From: a virus
IMG/VR virus record: IMGVR_UViG_3300037493_005685
Coordinates: 31,499 to 95,498 of that record
Length of the DNA stretch: 64,000 nucleotides
Strand: one strand, 5' to 3'
Below are positions 44,188-51,284 of the stretch, piece after piece. Within the stretch, counting starts at the first letter, position 1. Each line of letters starts with the position of its first letter. The notes beneath the pieces are model-generated. The model saw only the letters and a program-made list of their open reading frames with translations. It was not told the DNA's origin and did not search any database. A program made the position numbers and the translations under genes.

Positions 44188-45030
44188 ATGCCAGAGATTA
44201 AATACGCCGTAACCCACCCAGGGCCAGCGCACAGGGACGATACCCTGGCCATTGCGCTTGCCTTGAGTCTAGAGGGAGACATCCCGGTGTTCAGACGACT
44301 GCCCACAGAGGAAGAGCTGTCCTCTCCCTGTGTGCTCGTACTAGACACCGGAGAGAGGTATGAACCGGAGCTCAATAACTTTGACCACCACCAATTTGAC
44401 GAGGACGCCGAAGAACCCAACTGCGCCATGTCCCTGTACTTGAAGTCGCGTGGCTTAGAAGAAATCTTTGACCTGCAGCGTTGGTACCTACCGACTATTC
44501 TTCTGGATGACCGGGGACCATATGCGACAGCCAAGATTCTGAACATCAACCGTTTTCCCTACGAGCTTGTTGACCCCATTGGTACAGCCATCGTTAACTT
44601 GTTCGGCTCTTACTTCGGACAAGTTCTTCCCGAGACACTCTTGATACTCAGAACAATTGGTGAACAGATTCTATCCGCTACAAAGAAGTTTGCCGACCAA
44701 ATCTTCCATCTTGAACGTGTCTGCGAAGTCATCCAGATTGACGGGTATAAGGTTCTAGTTCTACGTACTTCGGATATTACAGCCTCACAAGAGTTTAGGA
44801 ACCGTAGTCATCCGGATGCTATCGCCTCCATCTCTTGGGACAACCGTGGTTCAGGCTGGTCTATGTACCGGTTCAGCCAACACTGTCCCGTCAATTTTGG
44901 AAAGCTTACGGGTAATCCAGAAGTACTGTTCACCCACCGGGATGGCTCTCTCGCCAAAACCCAACGGCGCCTGCCTATTGAAGAAGTTCTCGACCTCGTA
45001 TCTCAGAGCCTTGAAAGACCCGCAGCATAA
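44188..45030 (+). CDS. MYG1/UPF0160-family DHH-type protein
   Basis: 280 residues from the ATG at 44188 (AAGGAATAATCACC). Reads as MYG1 family: THPGPAHRDDTLAIALAL (H-x(4)-H-x-D-D type metal motif), V-F-R-R, CVLVLDTGERYEPELNNFDHHQF (the DHHQ motif), LLDDRGPY, and VLRTSD near the end. MYG1 proteins are DHH-superfamily phosphoesterases/exonucleases acting on RNA or nucleotides. Unusual as a phage gene; may process RNA or nucleotides during infection. Confidence 0.8.
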   Translation: MPEIKYAVTHPGPAHRDDTLAIALALSLEGDIPVFRRLPTEEELSSPCVLVLDTGERYEPELNNFDHHQFDEDAEEPNCAMSLYLKSRGLEEIFDLQRWYLPTILLDDRGPYATAKILNINRFPYELVDPIGTAIVNLFGSYFGQVLPETLLILRTIGEQILSATKKFADQIFHLERVCEVIQIDGYKVLVLRTSDITASQEFRNRSHPDAIASISWDNRGSGWSMYRFSQHCPVNFGKLTGNPEVLFTHRDGSLAKTQRRLPIEEVLDLVSQSLERPAA

Positions 45031-45094
45031 AAGATTTTGACTTTAGTGTAAAAGTCTGCTAGGGCTGGAATACACCATTGAAGGAGGGAATTCC

Positions 45095-45811
45095 ATGGAG
45101 TTGTGTTTGGTTCCGCTGACACTGGACAAGTTCGAGGTTTGCTGCGTACCTACAGAAAAGTCACATCACGCATGTTGGCGTGACGCCTCTGAGGAAGTCG
45201 TAGCGGAGTTCAAAGACGGCAGCGCCTACTATCTGCCGGTCTGCAACGACCCCGAGCATGTCCGCCTCGCACAAGAAGCCAAAAAGAAACTGTTGAAAGG
45301 AGTGAGTCTAGCCGAGCTCGAGAAATACGTCGTAAAGATGCAGGTGTTCGTGAAGCCCACCGAGATGCAGACCACAAAGGTGAAAGTCATCCAGTGGGAA
45401 AACTTCAAGAAGATGCGAATGACCCTGCCCACAATCCCAACAACCCCACAGCCCAAACAGCCCAAGTATGCTAAGCAAGAACTACAGCCAGAAGTAAAAG
45501 AACCGACCGTAATTCATACTGCGTGTAAGAAGTGGCAATGGATTAACGATATTGGACAGTGGATGGACATGAAGGGTAACACCGTGTCTTTCTCCAAGCT
45601 GTCCGATAAAGAGCTCAAGCATACTGCTATCGCTATCCGTGACGCGAACTTCCAAAACCTCACCGCAAAGACCAAGTGGACTAAAGCTCTCGTGTTGGAT
45701 AGCACCGAGAGTTTTAAGTTCTCGGAAGAAGCGCTTAAAGTGGGCGCTAAGATTGCAGCTGAGAAGCTGGAAGATTTTCGCATTGAGTGCAAGCGTCGCG
45801 GCTACATCTGA
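45095..45811 (+). CDS. Hypothetical protein (238 aa)
   Basis: GAAGGAGGGAATTCC before the ATG. N-terminal Cys-rich segment (CLVPLTLDKFEVCCVPTEKS), Pro/Gln linker at ~110-140 encoding two CCCAACA/CCCACAGCCCAAACAGCCC repeat copies, C-terminal helical domain. Single-gene unit ending in a strong terminator. No family recognised. Confidence 0.7.
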   Translation: MELCLVPLTLDKFEVCCVPTEKSHHACWRDASEEVVAEFKDGSAYYLPVCNDPEHVRLAQEAKKKLLKGVSLAELEKYVVKMQVFVKPTEMQTTKVKVIQWENFKKMRMTLPTIPTTPQPKQPKYAKQELQPEVKEPTVIHTACKKWQWINDIGQWMDMKGNTVSFSKLSDKELKHTAIAIRDANFQNLTAKTKWTKALVLDSTESFKFSEEALKVGAKIAAEKLEDFRIECKRRGYI

Positions 45812-45825
45812 CCGTACGGTACGTA

Positions 45826-45893
45826 GACCCCTTCCACCAATCCTCAGGAGGTGAGGGAACCATCTAACGATTGGTGGTTGGGGTCTTTTTTTG
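45826..45893 (+). terminator. Rho-independent terminator
   Basis: ACCCC..ACCAATC...GATTGGT..GGGGT stem followed by CTTTTTTT, after 45095-45811. Confidence 0.85.
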
Positions 45894-45909
45894 CCCTGAG
45901 GGCGAATCT

Positions 45910-47355
45910 TTAGAACATGTTGCCAACGAGGCGAAGGGCGACCGTCATCACGGTAGCTACGGCCTCAGGCGTCTGTACGTTGAAGTATACCAGCGCGTTT
46001 CCGGCGATGTTGAGCGTAGCCGCCGACAGAGGAATCTGCCGGGTGTCACCCACAACCAGAAGTCCCGTCAGTGCAATGGCTGAAGCAATCTGCGCACCAT
46101 CAGTAGCAGTACCAACATTGATTGTCGCAGGAGTACCAGGAGTACCCGTGACAGTCAGCACCTTGGCGATGAGGTGTGTGGGAGCGAAGCGCTTACCGAC
46201 ATCACCTGTGAGCTGGACGGATAACTCCGTTTCTCCCACGATGGTGTTGAGGCCACTGACCTCGGCCGTCATCGTCGAGTCGTTTACGCGAGCAATGGTG
46301 GTAGCCTGCGTAGCCGTAAGGAAGCCCGAGCTAACGCCAGCGACGGCATCAGCGTGGAGCGTCCCGCCGAGCTGATTGCCGTGCGCGTGGGCGTGGTCGT
46401 CGTTCGACGGACGGTCACTCGTACCAGCCGCCGCAGTGCCAATGGCCGCTGGGGTAGCCGCAGAAGGAGCGTGATGGATGATGTACCAGGCGCTCGAATA
46501 CCAAACGATGATGTCACCGGTCAGGAAGACCTGCGCTGTATTGGTGCGCGTGGCGTTGTTGTCCGTGCAGCCGGTAGTCACGCGGTAGACATGACCCGTC
46601 TTAACGAGACCGACGAGCGGGAAGTCCGTAGCCGCCGCAATGTTTCCACGGAACTGGTACGCCATCTGCGGAGCAAGAATGGTCCAGCCAGTACCGTTCC
46701 ACTGAATGGTGTCACCGTTCGTGTAGATGCCGCTCGTGTTGGTCTTCGTAGCATCGTTGTCGATAACTGCTGCCGTCACGAGATAGCAGTGCCCGCTCTT
46801 AACGCCCGTCGAACCCGTGGGAGCCGGGAAGTCTGCAGCGACTGCGATGGTGCCCTTGTACTGCAGAGGATTCGTGAGGGTGTTGCCCGTCTTAATCCAC
46901 GCCGCACCATCCCACACAACCTCGTCCCCGGCTAAGAAGGAGACGCCCGTATTGGTGTAGGTAGCCCCCGCGTTGTCCGTCACATCGGCAGTGATGTGAT
47001 ACATCCAGCCAGCGGTAACAAGAGCAACCAAAGGAAAGCTGGTGTTAACCGCAATCGCGCCCTTGTACTGAAGCGGTGAGGTCAGACCAGGCACGCCCGA
47101 GATGGTCGTGCTGAGCGCGGCTACTAATGGGTCAGCCACGGTCGTGACGACAGTGTAAGAACAGGCACCAGATGCGACAAGTGCGGCTAGGTCCGTCTGG
47201 ATACGTCCAAACTGATTGTCGGTGATAACAACCGTACCCGTGGCGCCAGAAGCCACCGTTAAGATAAACGGCCCTTCGGCCGGAAAGTTATCCTGAAGAA
47301 TCAACGTCCCTTTATTGCTGGGGACAGTAACAGCGAGCGTAAACATCGTAGACAT
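45910..47355 (-). CDS. Tail-fibre/adhesin-like protein with three repeats (481 aa)
   Basis: 481 residues, AAGGAGGCTGC upstream. The N-terminal ~90 residues (LAVTVPSNKGTLILQDNFP..GRIQTDLAALV) are homologous to the start of the next gene. Then three ~68-residue repeats (LQYKGAIAVNTSFP.., LQYKGTIAVAADFP.., YQFRGNIAAATDFP.., each ending G-D-x-[IV]-x-W-x(4)-W). Then DHAHAHGNQLGGTLHADAVAG, an H-x-H trimer motif as in fibre tips, and a beta-type C-terminal domain. Likely trimeric and host-recognising. Confidence 0.75.
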   Translation of the reverse strand: MSTMFTLAVTVPSNKGTLILQDNFPAEGPFILTVASGATGTVVITDNQFGRIQTDLAALVASGACSYTVVTTVADPLVAALSTTISGVPGLTSPLQYKGAIAVNTSFPLVALVTAGWMYHITADVTDNAGATYTNTGVSFLAGDEVVWDGAAWIKTGNTLTNPLQYKGTIAVAADFPAPTGSTGVKSGHCYLVTAAVIDNDATKTNTSGIYTNGDTIQWNGTGWTILAPQMAYQFRGNIAAATDFPLVGLVKTGHVYRVTTGCTDNNATRTNTAQVFLTGDIIVWYSSAWYIIHHAPSAATPAAIGTAAAGTSDRPSNDDHAHAHGNQLGGTLHADAVAGVSSGFLTATQATTIARVNDSTMTAEVSGLNTIVGETELSVQLTGDVGKRFAPTHLIAKVLTVTGTPGTPATINVGTATDGAQIASAIALTGLLVVGDTRQIPLSAATLNIAGNALVYFNVQTPEAVATVMTVALRLVGNMF

Positions 47356-47387
47356 GCAGCCTCCTTAGGAGTTTGTTTTTCTACACG

Positions 47388-47397
47388 AATTGTAGGG
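47388..47397 (-). promoter_or_regulatory. Late-promoter motif class 2
   Basis: Minus strand CCCTACAATT, 33 nt before the ATG at 47355. Confidence 0.45.
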
Positions 47398-47423
47398 TAG
47401 GTTTACTGCGTAAGGAAGGAGAA

Positions 47424-48275
47424 TTAGGCGGAGGTCGTCACGACGGTGATATCAGAGGTCTTCTCGCCTGACCGAAGCTTAATCTTCGCGTAGCCGTTGT
47501 TGGCAGCGAGAGTACCGAGGTCCGGGGTGGTGATGGTCAGCTTGTCAATCGGGCTCGCGGAGATATCAAGCGCCGTGACGGTGCAGGCGATGCCACAGCA
47601 AGAGACCGACAGACCCGAGCCGGTGCCGCCAGCGAGCTGCGTCTCAGCCTGGACAGCGACGTTACCCGCGCCGCTGCCGCCAGCCGTAGCGATGAACACC
47701 GGGCTGGCCGTAACGCTGCCGTTGATGGCCGCAGCGACAAGAGTCGCCGTGTGGGCAGCCCCACCGAAGTCAACGACGAGGTCACTGCCCGTGAGGACAG
47801 CAGAGAGACCACCCGAGGTGGTATCAACGGCCGTAACGGTGTAGGCGTTTCCGTCCTGGCCGGGGAGAATCGAGCGAACCACAACACCCGTGTTCGCAGC
47901 AGCGCCCGTGACAAAGAGGTCAGCGTGGGCACACACCTGGCCAGCGACGAGGTTGTAGCCGTAGAGAACGGTACCAGTCTCGCCCCCGATAGTGATGGAC
48001 TCACTTGCGGAGTAGATATCAGGAAGGCCAGCGAGGTCCGACTCCTGAATCCAAGTCTGATTGCCGCTGATAGCAGTCAGCGTGAAGGTAATATTGCCAG
48101 CCTCCAAGAGGCTCTGAATCTGAGCAGCGATACGGCCGAGCTGCGTGAAGGACAAGTTTACCGTAGCGGTGGAGTTCGTAGCGACTTCCAGAATGAGCAG
48201 ACCCTCAGTGGGGAATGCATCTTGGATGACAACGGGGGCACCACCAGACGGGACAGTAACGGAAAGCTTCAACAT
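47424..48275 (-). CDS. Tail-fibre/adhesin-like protein (283 aa)
   Basis: GAAGAGGTAAAACA before the ATG. Same N-terminal module as the neighbour (LSVTVPSGGAPVVIQDAFP..GRIAAQIQSLL), then a different beta-rich body with Gly/Ala/Thr repeats and CCGIAC. The shared N-module probably attaches both proteins to the same tail or capsid site. Confidence 0.7.
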   Translation of the reverse strand: MLKLSVTVPSGGAPVVIQDAFPTEGLLILEVATNSTATVNLSFTQLGRIAAQIQSLLEAGNITFTLTAISGNQTWIQESDLAGLPDIYSASESITIGGETGTVLYGYNLVAGQVCAHADLFVTGAAANTGVVVRSILPGQDGNAYTVTAVDTTSGGLSAVLTGSDLVVDFGGAAHTATLVAAAINGSVTASPVFIATAGGSGAGNVAVQAETQLAGGTGSGLSVSCCGIACTVTALDISASPIDKLTITTPDLGTLAANNGYAKIKLRSGEKTSDITVVTTSA

Positions 48276-48340
48276 TGTTTTACCTCTTCATTTTGCTATC
48301 GGGAACACACTGTCCCGAGATGTACACATGTGTCGAAGAA

Positions 48341-48352
48341 ATTATAGGTTGC
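48341..48352 (-). promoter_or_regulatory. Late-promoter motif class 2
   Basis: Minus strand GCAACCTATAAT, about 65 nt before the ATG at 48275. Confidence 0.45.
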
Positions 48353-48368
48353 CTAGGAGCAAAAAGAA

Positions 48369-48386
48369 AGGCACCTCACGGTGCCT
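48369..48386 (-). terminator. Rho-independent terminator
   Basis: Minus strand AGGCACCGTGAGGTGCCT then TTCTTTTT, after 48395-48604. Confidence 0.8.
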
Positions 48387-48394
48387 CTCCTAAC

Positions 48395-48604
48395 CTACGA
48401 AGCGTCCTCTACGAGGCGCTTGTAGGTTTCTTCCGCCTCGATCAGGACTTCGAGTGTGATGACGCATGGCGCATTACGCTCAAGGAAATCCTCCACAATC
48501 CGGAAGGCGTTGGCAGCCTTCATTGCGGCGTCTCGGTCTTCTTTAGACATAGTCTCCAGCCGAGAAGACTGGAGCAATGAGGCTGCCATTACGGCGTACT
48601 TCAT
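48395..48604 (-). CDS. Small helical protein (69 aa)
   Basis: Start ATG 48604 with CAAGGAGGATACACC. Helical, with a central basic/acidic stretch (SRLETMSKEDRDAAMKAANA). Own class 1 promoter and terminator, so an independent unit inside the virion operon. Confidence 0.75.
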   Translation of the reverse strand: MKYAVMAASLLQSSRLETMSKEDRDAAMKAANAFRIVEDFLERNAPCVITLEVLIEAEETYKRLVEDAS

Positions 48605-48623
48605 GGTGTATCCTCCTTGTAGT

Positions 48624-48634
48624 CTTATACCAAG
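48624..48634 (-). promoter_or_regulatory. Promoter motif class 1
   Basis: Minus strand CTTGGTATAAG, 19 nt before the ATG at 48604. Confidence 0.5.
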
Positions 48635-48635
48635 A

Positions 48636-50171
48636 TTAAGCGCCAATACAGACCCGGAGACTCTTCGCTGTCACGAGGGTACCAGCTATCGCGGTGTTGA
48701 ATCCACCTACAGCTGGCGCCATTGCAGGACCAGAAGGACCCCACGCCGTTGAGTGCGTATGGGAATCAAGGAGCGTGATGAGGCTCTGCATAATAGCCAG
48801 CCACTTTGTGTACAGCATGGCGTAGTCCGTAGGCGGATTAGTAGGAGTCCCAGCAGCCCAAGGTCCGGGAACAGTGCAGCCAAGCCCAATAGAGTTCGGG
48901 AGCAGCGTGTTCAAAGAGATGGCACACTGCGTTGCTGGCATCATGGGGTTGGAGCCCAGCGTTATCATCCCGTTGTAGGCGTAGATGTTAAACCCAGGAA
49001 GCGCTGTGGGCACCGAGCCATCTCGAGGGTCTCCAACATGGAAGCTAGCACTCCCATTAACCATGTGCATCTCGTAAGAAACATTCGTAGGTAGCGCCGT
49101 TAAGGGAGAGCCACCGGAAATAATTTGCTTAAAGACACCGCCAATATTTACAATCTTGTCTCGGTTAATGAGCTCTACCGAGTCTACTCCAACAGTCTTT
49201 GAGCTAGTCCCTGACACCTCAGAAGTTTCGCTACCCTCTACCGTGTTGTAAGTGTTACTGGCAACAAACTGTTCCACGTCGCCTTCGTACCGGTAAATCT
49301 GGTTACCGCCTACAGCGTGCATAGAGCTACCACATGTGATGGTACTAAAGCCCTTAAGCCCGAAGAACTCTATGTTGCCATCACTTGTGAACTTGGCCTG
49401 AGACATAAGCTTGTTATCTATGGACGACACCCGCATGTCGAACATGTTACCCACATCGCCTATGTCCACACTGAAGGTATAGTTCTTAAGGGGTCCACCA
49501 TTCTGAGTCAGCTGGTCCGACGCCCCCTTAAAGGACATGAAATTTCTACCGTTGTTGTTCCCTACCTTAAGAACCCCAAAGGCGTTTAGGTTCTCGTAGT
49601 TCTCAGACACAATGCGCACCAAGTTGTGGTTTCCTGATGCGAGTATCTGCGCGCATTCTGAGCCGTAAATCTGGGCCAGTTTACCGCGTAACACACCAAC
49701 GTAAGAACCGTCAGGACACACCATGGCCATGTCCCCAGGTTGCATGCCCTTTGGGGTTGTTGGCGTTGTGGCGTCTGCTCCAGTGTCTGAACGAGAAGTA
49801 GTTCTTCCTGTATCCAGGGTAGAAAACACAGGCGCATTAGGCGTAGGTACGCCTGCGGTGCCAAGAGCATGAACCCCAGTAATGCAAGGATGCCCAAGGC
49901 TAAAGTCTAGCTCAACTTTTACAGAGCCATCGATGACAGCATGGAAACCACCCATCATTCTAGCCGGTACACCGCTGTAGTACCTGGGGCCTTTGGTGTT
50001 ACCCACCGCCTGGCCTTCTGCGGCTACCATATAAGTGTTCGTCTTGGCGTCGTAGCGGATAACACGCCCGTATGCCTTGCCCGTAGTGTACAAGGGCATG
50101 GACGGTCCTGAGCCGTTAAGAAGGGCCTGCTGTCTGGGGGATACTATTGGGAAAGGGAATCTACGTGGCAT
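48636..50171 (-). CDS. Baseplate spike/hub-like protein (511 aa)
   Basis: 511 residues. N-terminal strand-rich domain with KAYGRVIRYDAKTNTY and VELDFSLGHPCITGVHALG, an OB-fold type hub seen in gp5/gpV/VgrG-like spikes. A long beta-helix-like middle follows (NGRNFMSFKGAS.., SSIDNKLMSQAKF). Near the C-terminus LLDSHTHSTAWGPSGPAMAP is the S-H-T-H...T-x-x-G-P-S/T-G-P motif common in baseplate spike proteins. Predicted cell-puncturing tail tip. The class 2 motif lies 7 nt before the ATG. Confidence 0.8.
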   Translation of the reverse strand: MPRRFPFPIVSPRQQALLNGSGPSMPLYTTGKAYGRVIRYDAKTNTYMVAAEGQAVGNTKGPRYYSGVPARMMGGFHAVIDGSVKVELDFSLGHPCITGVHALGTAGVPTPNAPVFSTLDTGRTTSRSDTGADATTPTTPKGMQPGDMAMVCPDGSYVGVLRGKLAQIYGSECAQILASGNHNLVRIVSENYENLNAFGVLKVGNNNGRNFMSFKGASDQLTQNGGPLKNYTFSVDIGDVGNMFDMRVSSIDNKLMSQAKFTSDGNIEFFGLKGFSTITCGSSMHAVGGNQIYRYEGDVEQFVASNTYNTVEGSETSEVSGTSSKTVGVDSVELINRDKIVNIGGVFKQIISGGSPLTALPTNVSYEMHMVNGSASFHVGDPRDGSVPTALPGFNIYAYNGMITLGSNPMMPATQCAISLNTLLPNSIGLGCTVPGPWAAGTPTNPPTDYAMLYTKWLAIMQSLITLLDSHTHSTAWGPSGPAMAPAVGGFNTAIAGTLVTAKSLRVCIGA

Positions 50172-50177
50172 GCACTA

Positions 50178-50186
50178 AGCATAGCG
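50178..50186 (-). promoter_or_regulatory. Late-promoter motif class 2
   Basis: Minus strand GCTATGCTT, 6 nt before the ATG at 50171. Confidence 0.4.
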
Positions 50187-50193
50187 CGTAATC

Positions 50194-50973
50194 TCAGTCA
50201 CCGAAACCGGTATTCCAGTCGTCGTCGTCTCCAGAGAGAACGCCTGTGTCGGTTACGCCGCCCGTAAAGCCGATGACCAGGTCCATGGAGGAGCGCGGAA
50301 CGTGCACGCCACCACCGGTAACCATCGTGGAGGTGTAGAAAGGAACCAAACGGTCGCACATACCGCCGACATCCTCAAGGACCATATTCTGGCCAGAGGT
50401 GAAGCCGATGGTGTACGTGCTAATCATCGCGAGCTCCACATAGAACGAGCCGAGAGCCTGGCTGGTCTTGTCCTTGAACAAGACGCCCAGGCCGAAGGGC
50501 ACGTAGAAGAGTTCGGAGTCCAAGTTACAGAAGAACAAGGTGCTCGAGCTACCCGGAGAGTTTTGCGGGACTACCGGGTCATCAAAGTTCTCTACCTGTA
50601 CGCCACCGGCAACGGCATTGTGGTAGAGAACGCGCAGCAGGTTTCGGCCGTTCGTGAGCAGACGCCCGATACGCCACGTGGTCATGCTCTTGCCCGAGAC
50701 AAAGAACGCACGACCGGAGCCAATGGCCTGCATGGGCTGTGTGGGCTTTTGGCTGGAGATTTGGAACGTCTGCAGCATGCCGATAGCGAGCATGGTTCTC
50801 CAGGCGCTCGTAGTCGCGTTCTCCGAGAGGTCCACGTTGTTGAAGCGCGGAGGCCCCGCGAGAACGAGAGTGTCGTCTGGATGCGCAGAGGTATACGCCG
50901 AGTTGTCCATAAGACGCTCGACGTTGTTGTTCTGCGTATTCCAGGTGCTAATTCCTTTAGTAACTCCGAGCAT
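50194..50973 (-). CDS. Tail tube candidate (259 aa)
   Basis: GAGGAGTTTAAAAG before the ATG. Beta-rich protein (AFFVSGKSMTTWRIGRLL, LDSELFYVPFGLGVLFKD, YTIGFTSGQNMVLEDV) with an acidic end. Position right after the sheath and the size fit a tail tube or tube-associated protein of large myoviruses; assigned mainly on context. Confidence 0.6.
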   Translation of the reverse strand: MLGVTKGISTWNTQNNNVERLMDNSAYTSAHPDDTLVLAGPPRFNNVDLSENATTSAWRTMLAIGMLQTFQISSQKPTQPMQAIGSGRAFFVSGKSMTTWRIGRLLTNGRNLLRVLYHNAVAGGVQVENFDDPVVPQNSPGSSSTLFFCNLDSELFYVPFGLGVLFKDKTSQALGSFYVELAMISTYTIGFTSGQNMVLEDVGGMCDRLVPFYTSTMVTGGGVHVPRSSMDLVIGFTGGVTDTGVLSGDDDDWNTGFGD

Positions 50974-51008
50974 CTTTTAAACTCCTCTACTCACTACAGA
51001 GGTGACAG

Positions 51009-51284
51009 TTAGGCTGTTGCGCCAGTAACGGCTTTGTTTACACCAGCATCTAATGCGCCCGCACCGAGTTGCGCTGGCACGCCGCCTGCGACATCCATCG
51101 TTTTACCGGCTACGCCAGTGAATTTACGCTGGCCTGCTTTGGCTATTTGCTGCCCACCCCAGCGGACACCCTTCATAGCGAGCTGGCCAGCAGCGCCTAC
51201 GAAAGCCCGTTTCTCAAGACCGAGAGCTACGAGAACACTCTCGTAGCCCTGGTCGTAAGAAAGCTTTATAAGCTGCTGACTCAT
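51009..51284 (-). CDS. Small YDQGY-module protein (91 aa)
   Basis: ATG overlaps the sheath stop (TGATG). Starts QQLIKLSYDQGYESVLVALG followed by LEKRAF, the shared module with K-x-A, then Gly/Ala-rich amphipathic segments. Shows the module is used inside the virion operon too. Confidence 0.75.
   Translation of the reverse strand: MSQQLIKLSYDQGYESVLVALGLEKRAFVGAAGQLAMKGVRWGGQQIAKAGQRKFTGVAGKTMDVAGGVPAQLGAGALDAGVNKAVTGATA

Noticed and set aside
45031-45056. GACTTT..AAAGTC inverted repeat before 45095 as terminator
   Set aside because: Short stem with no T-run; it may equally be part of a promoter (TTGACT-like).
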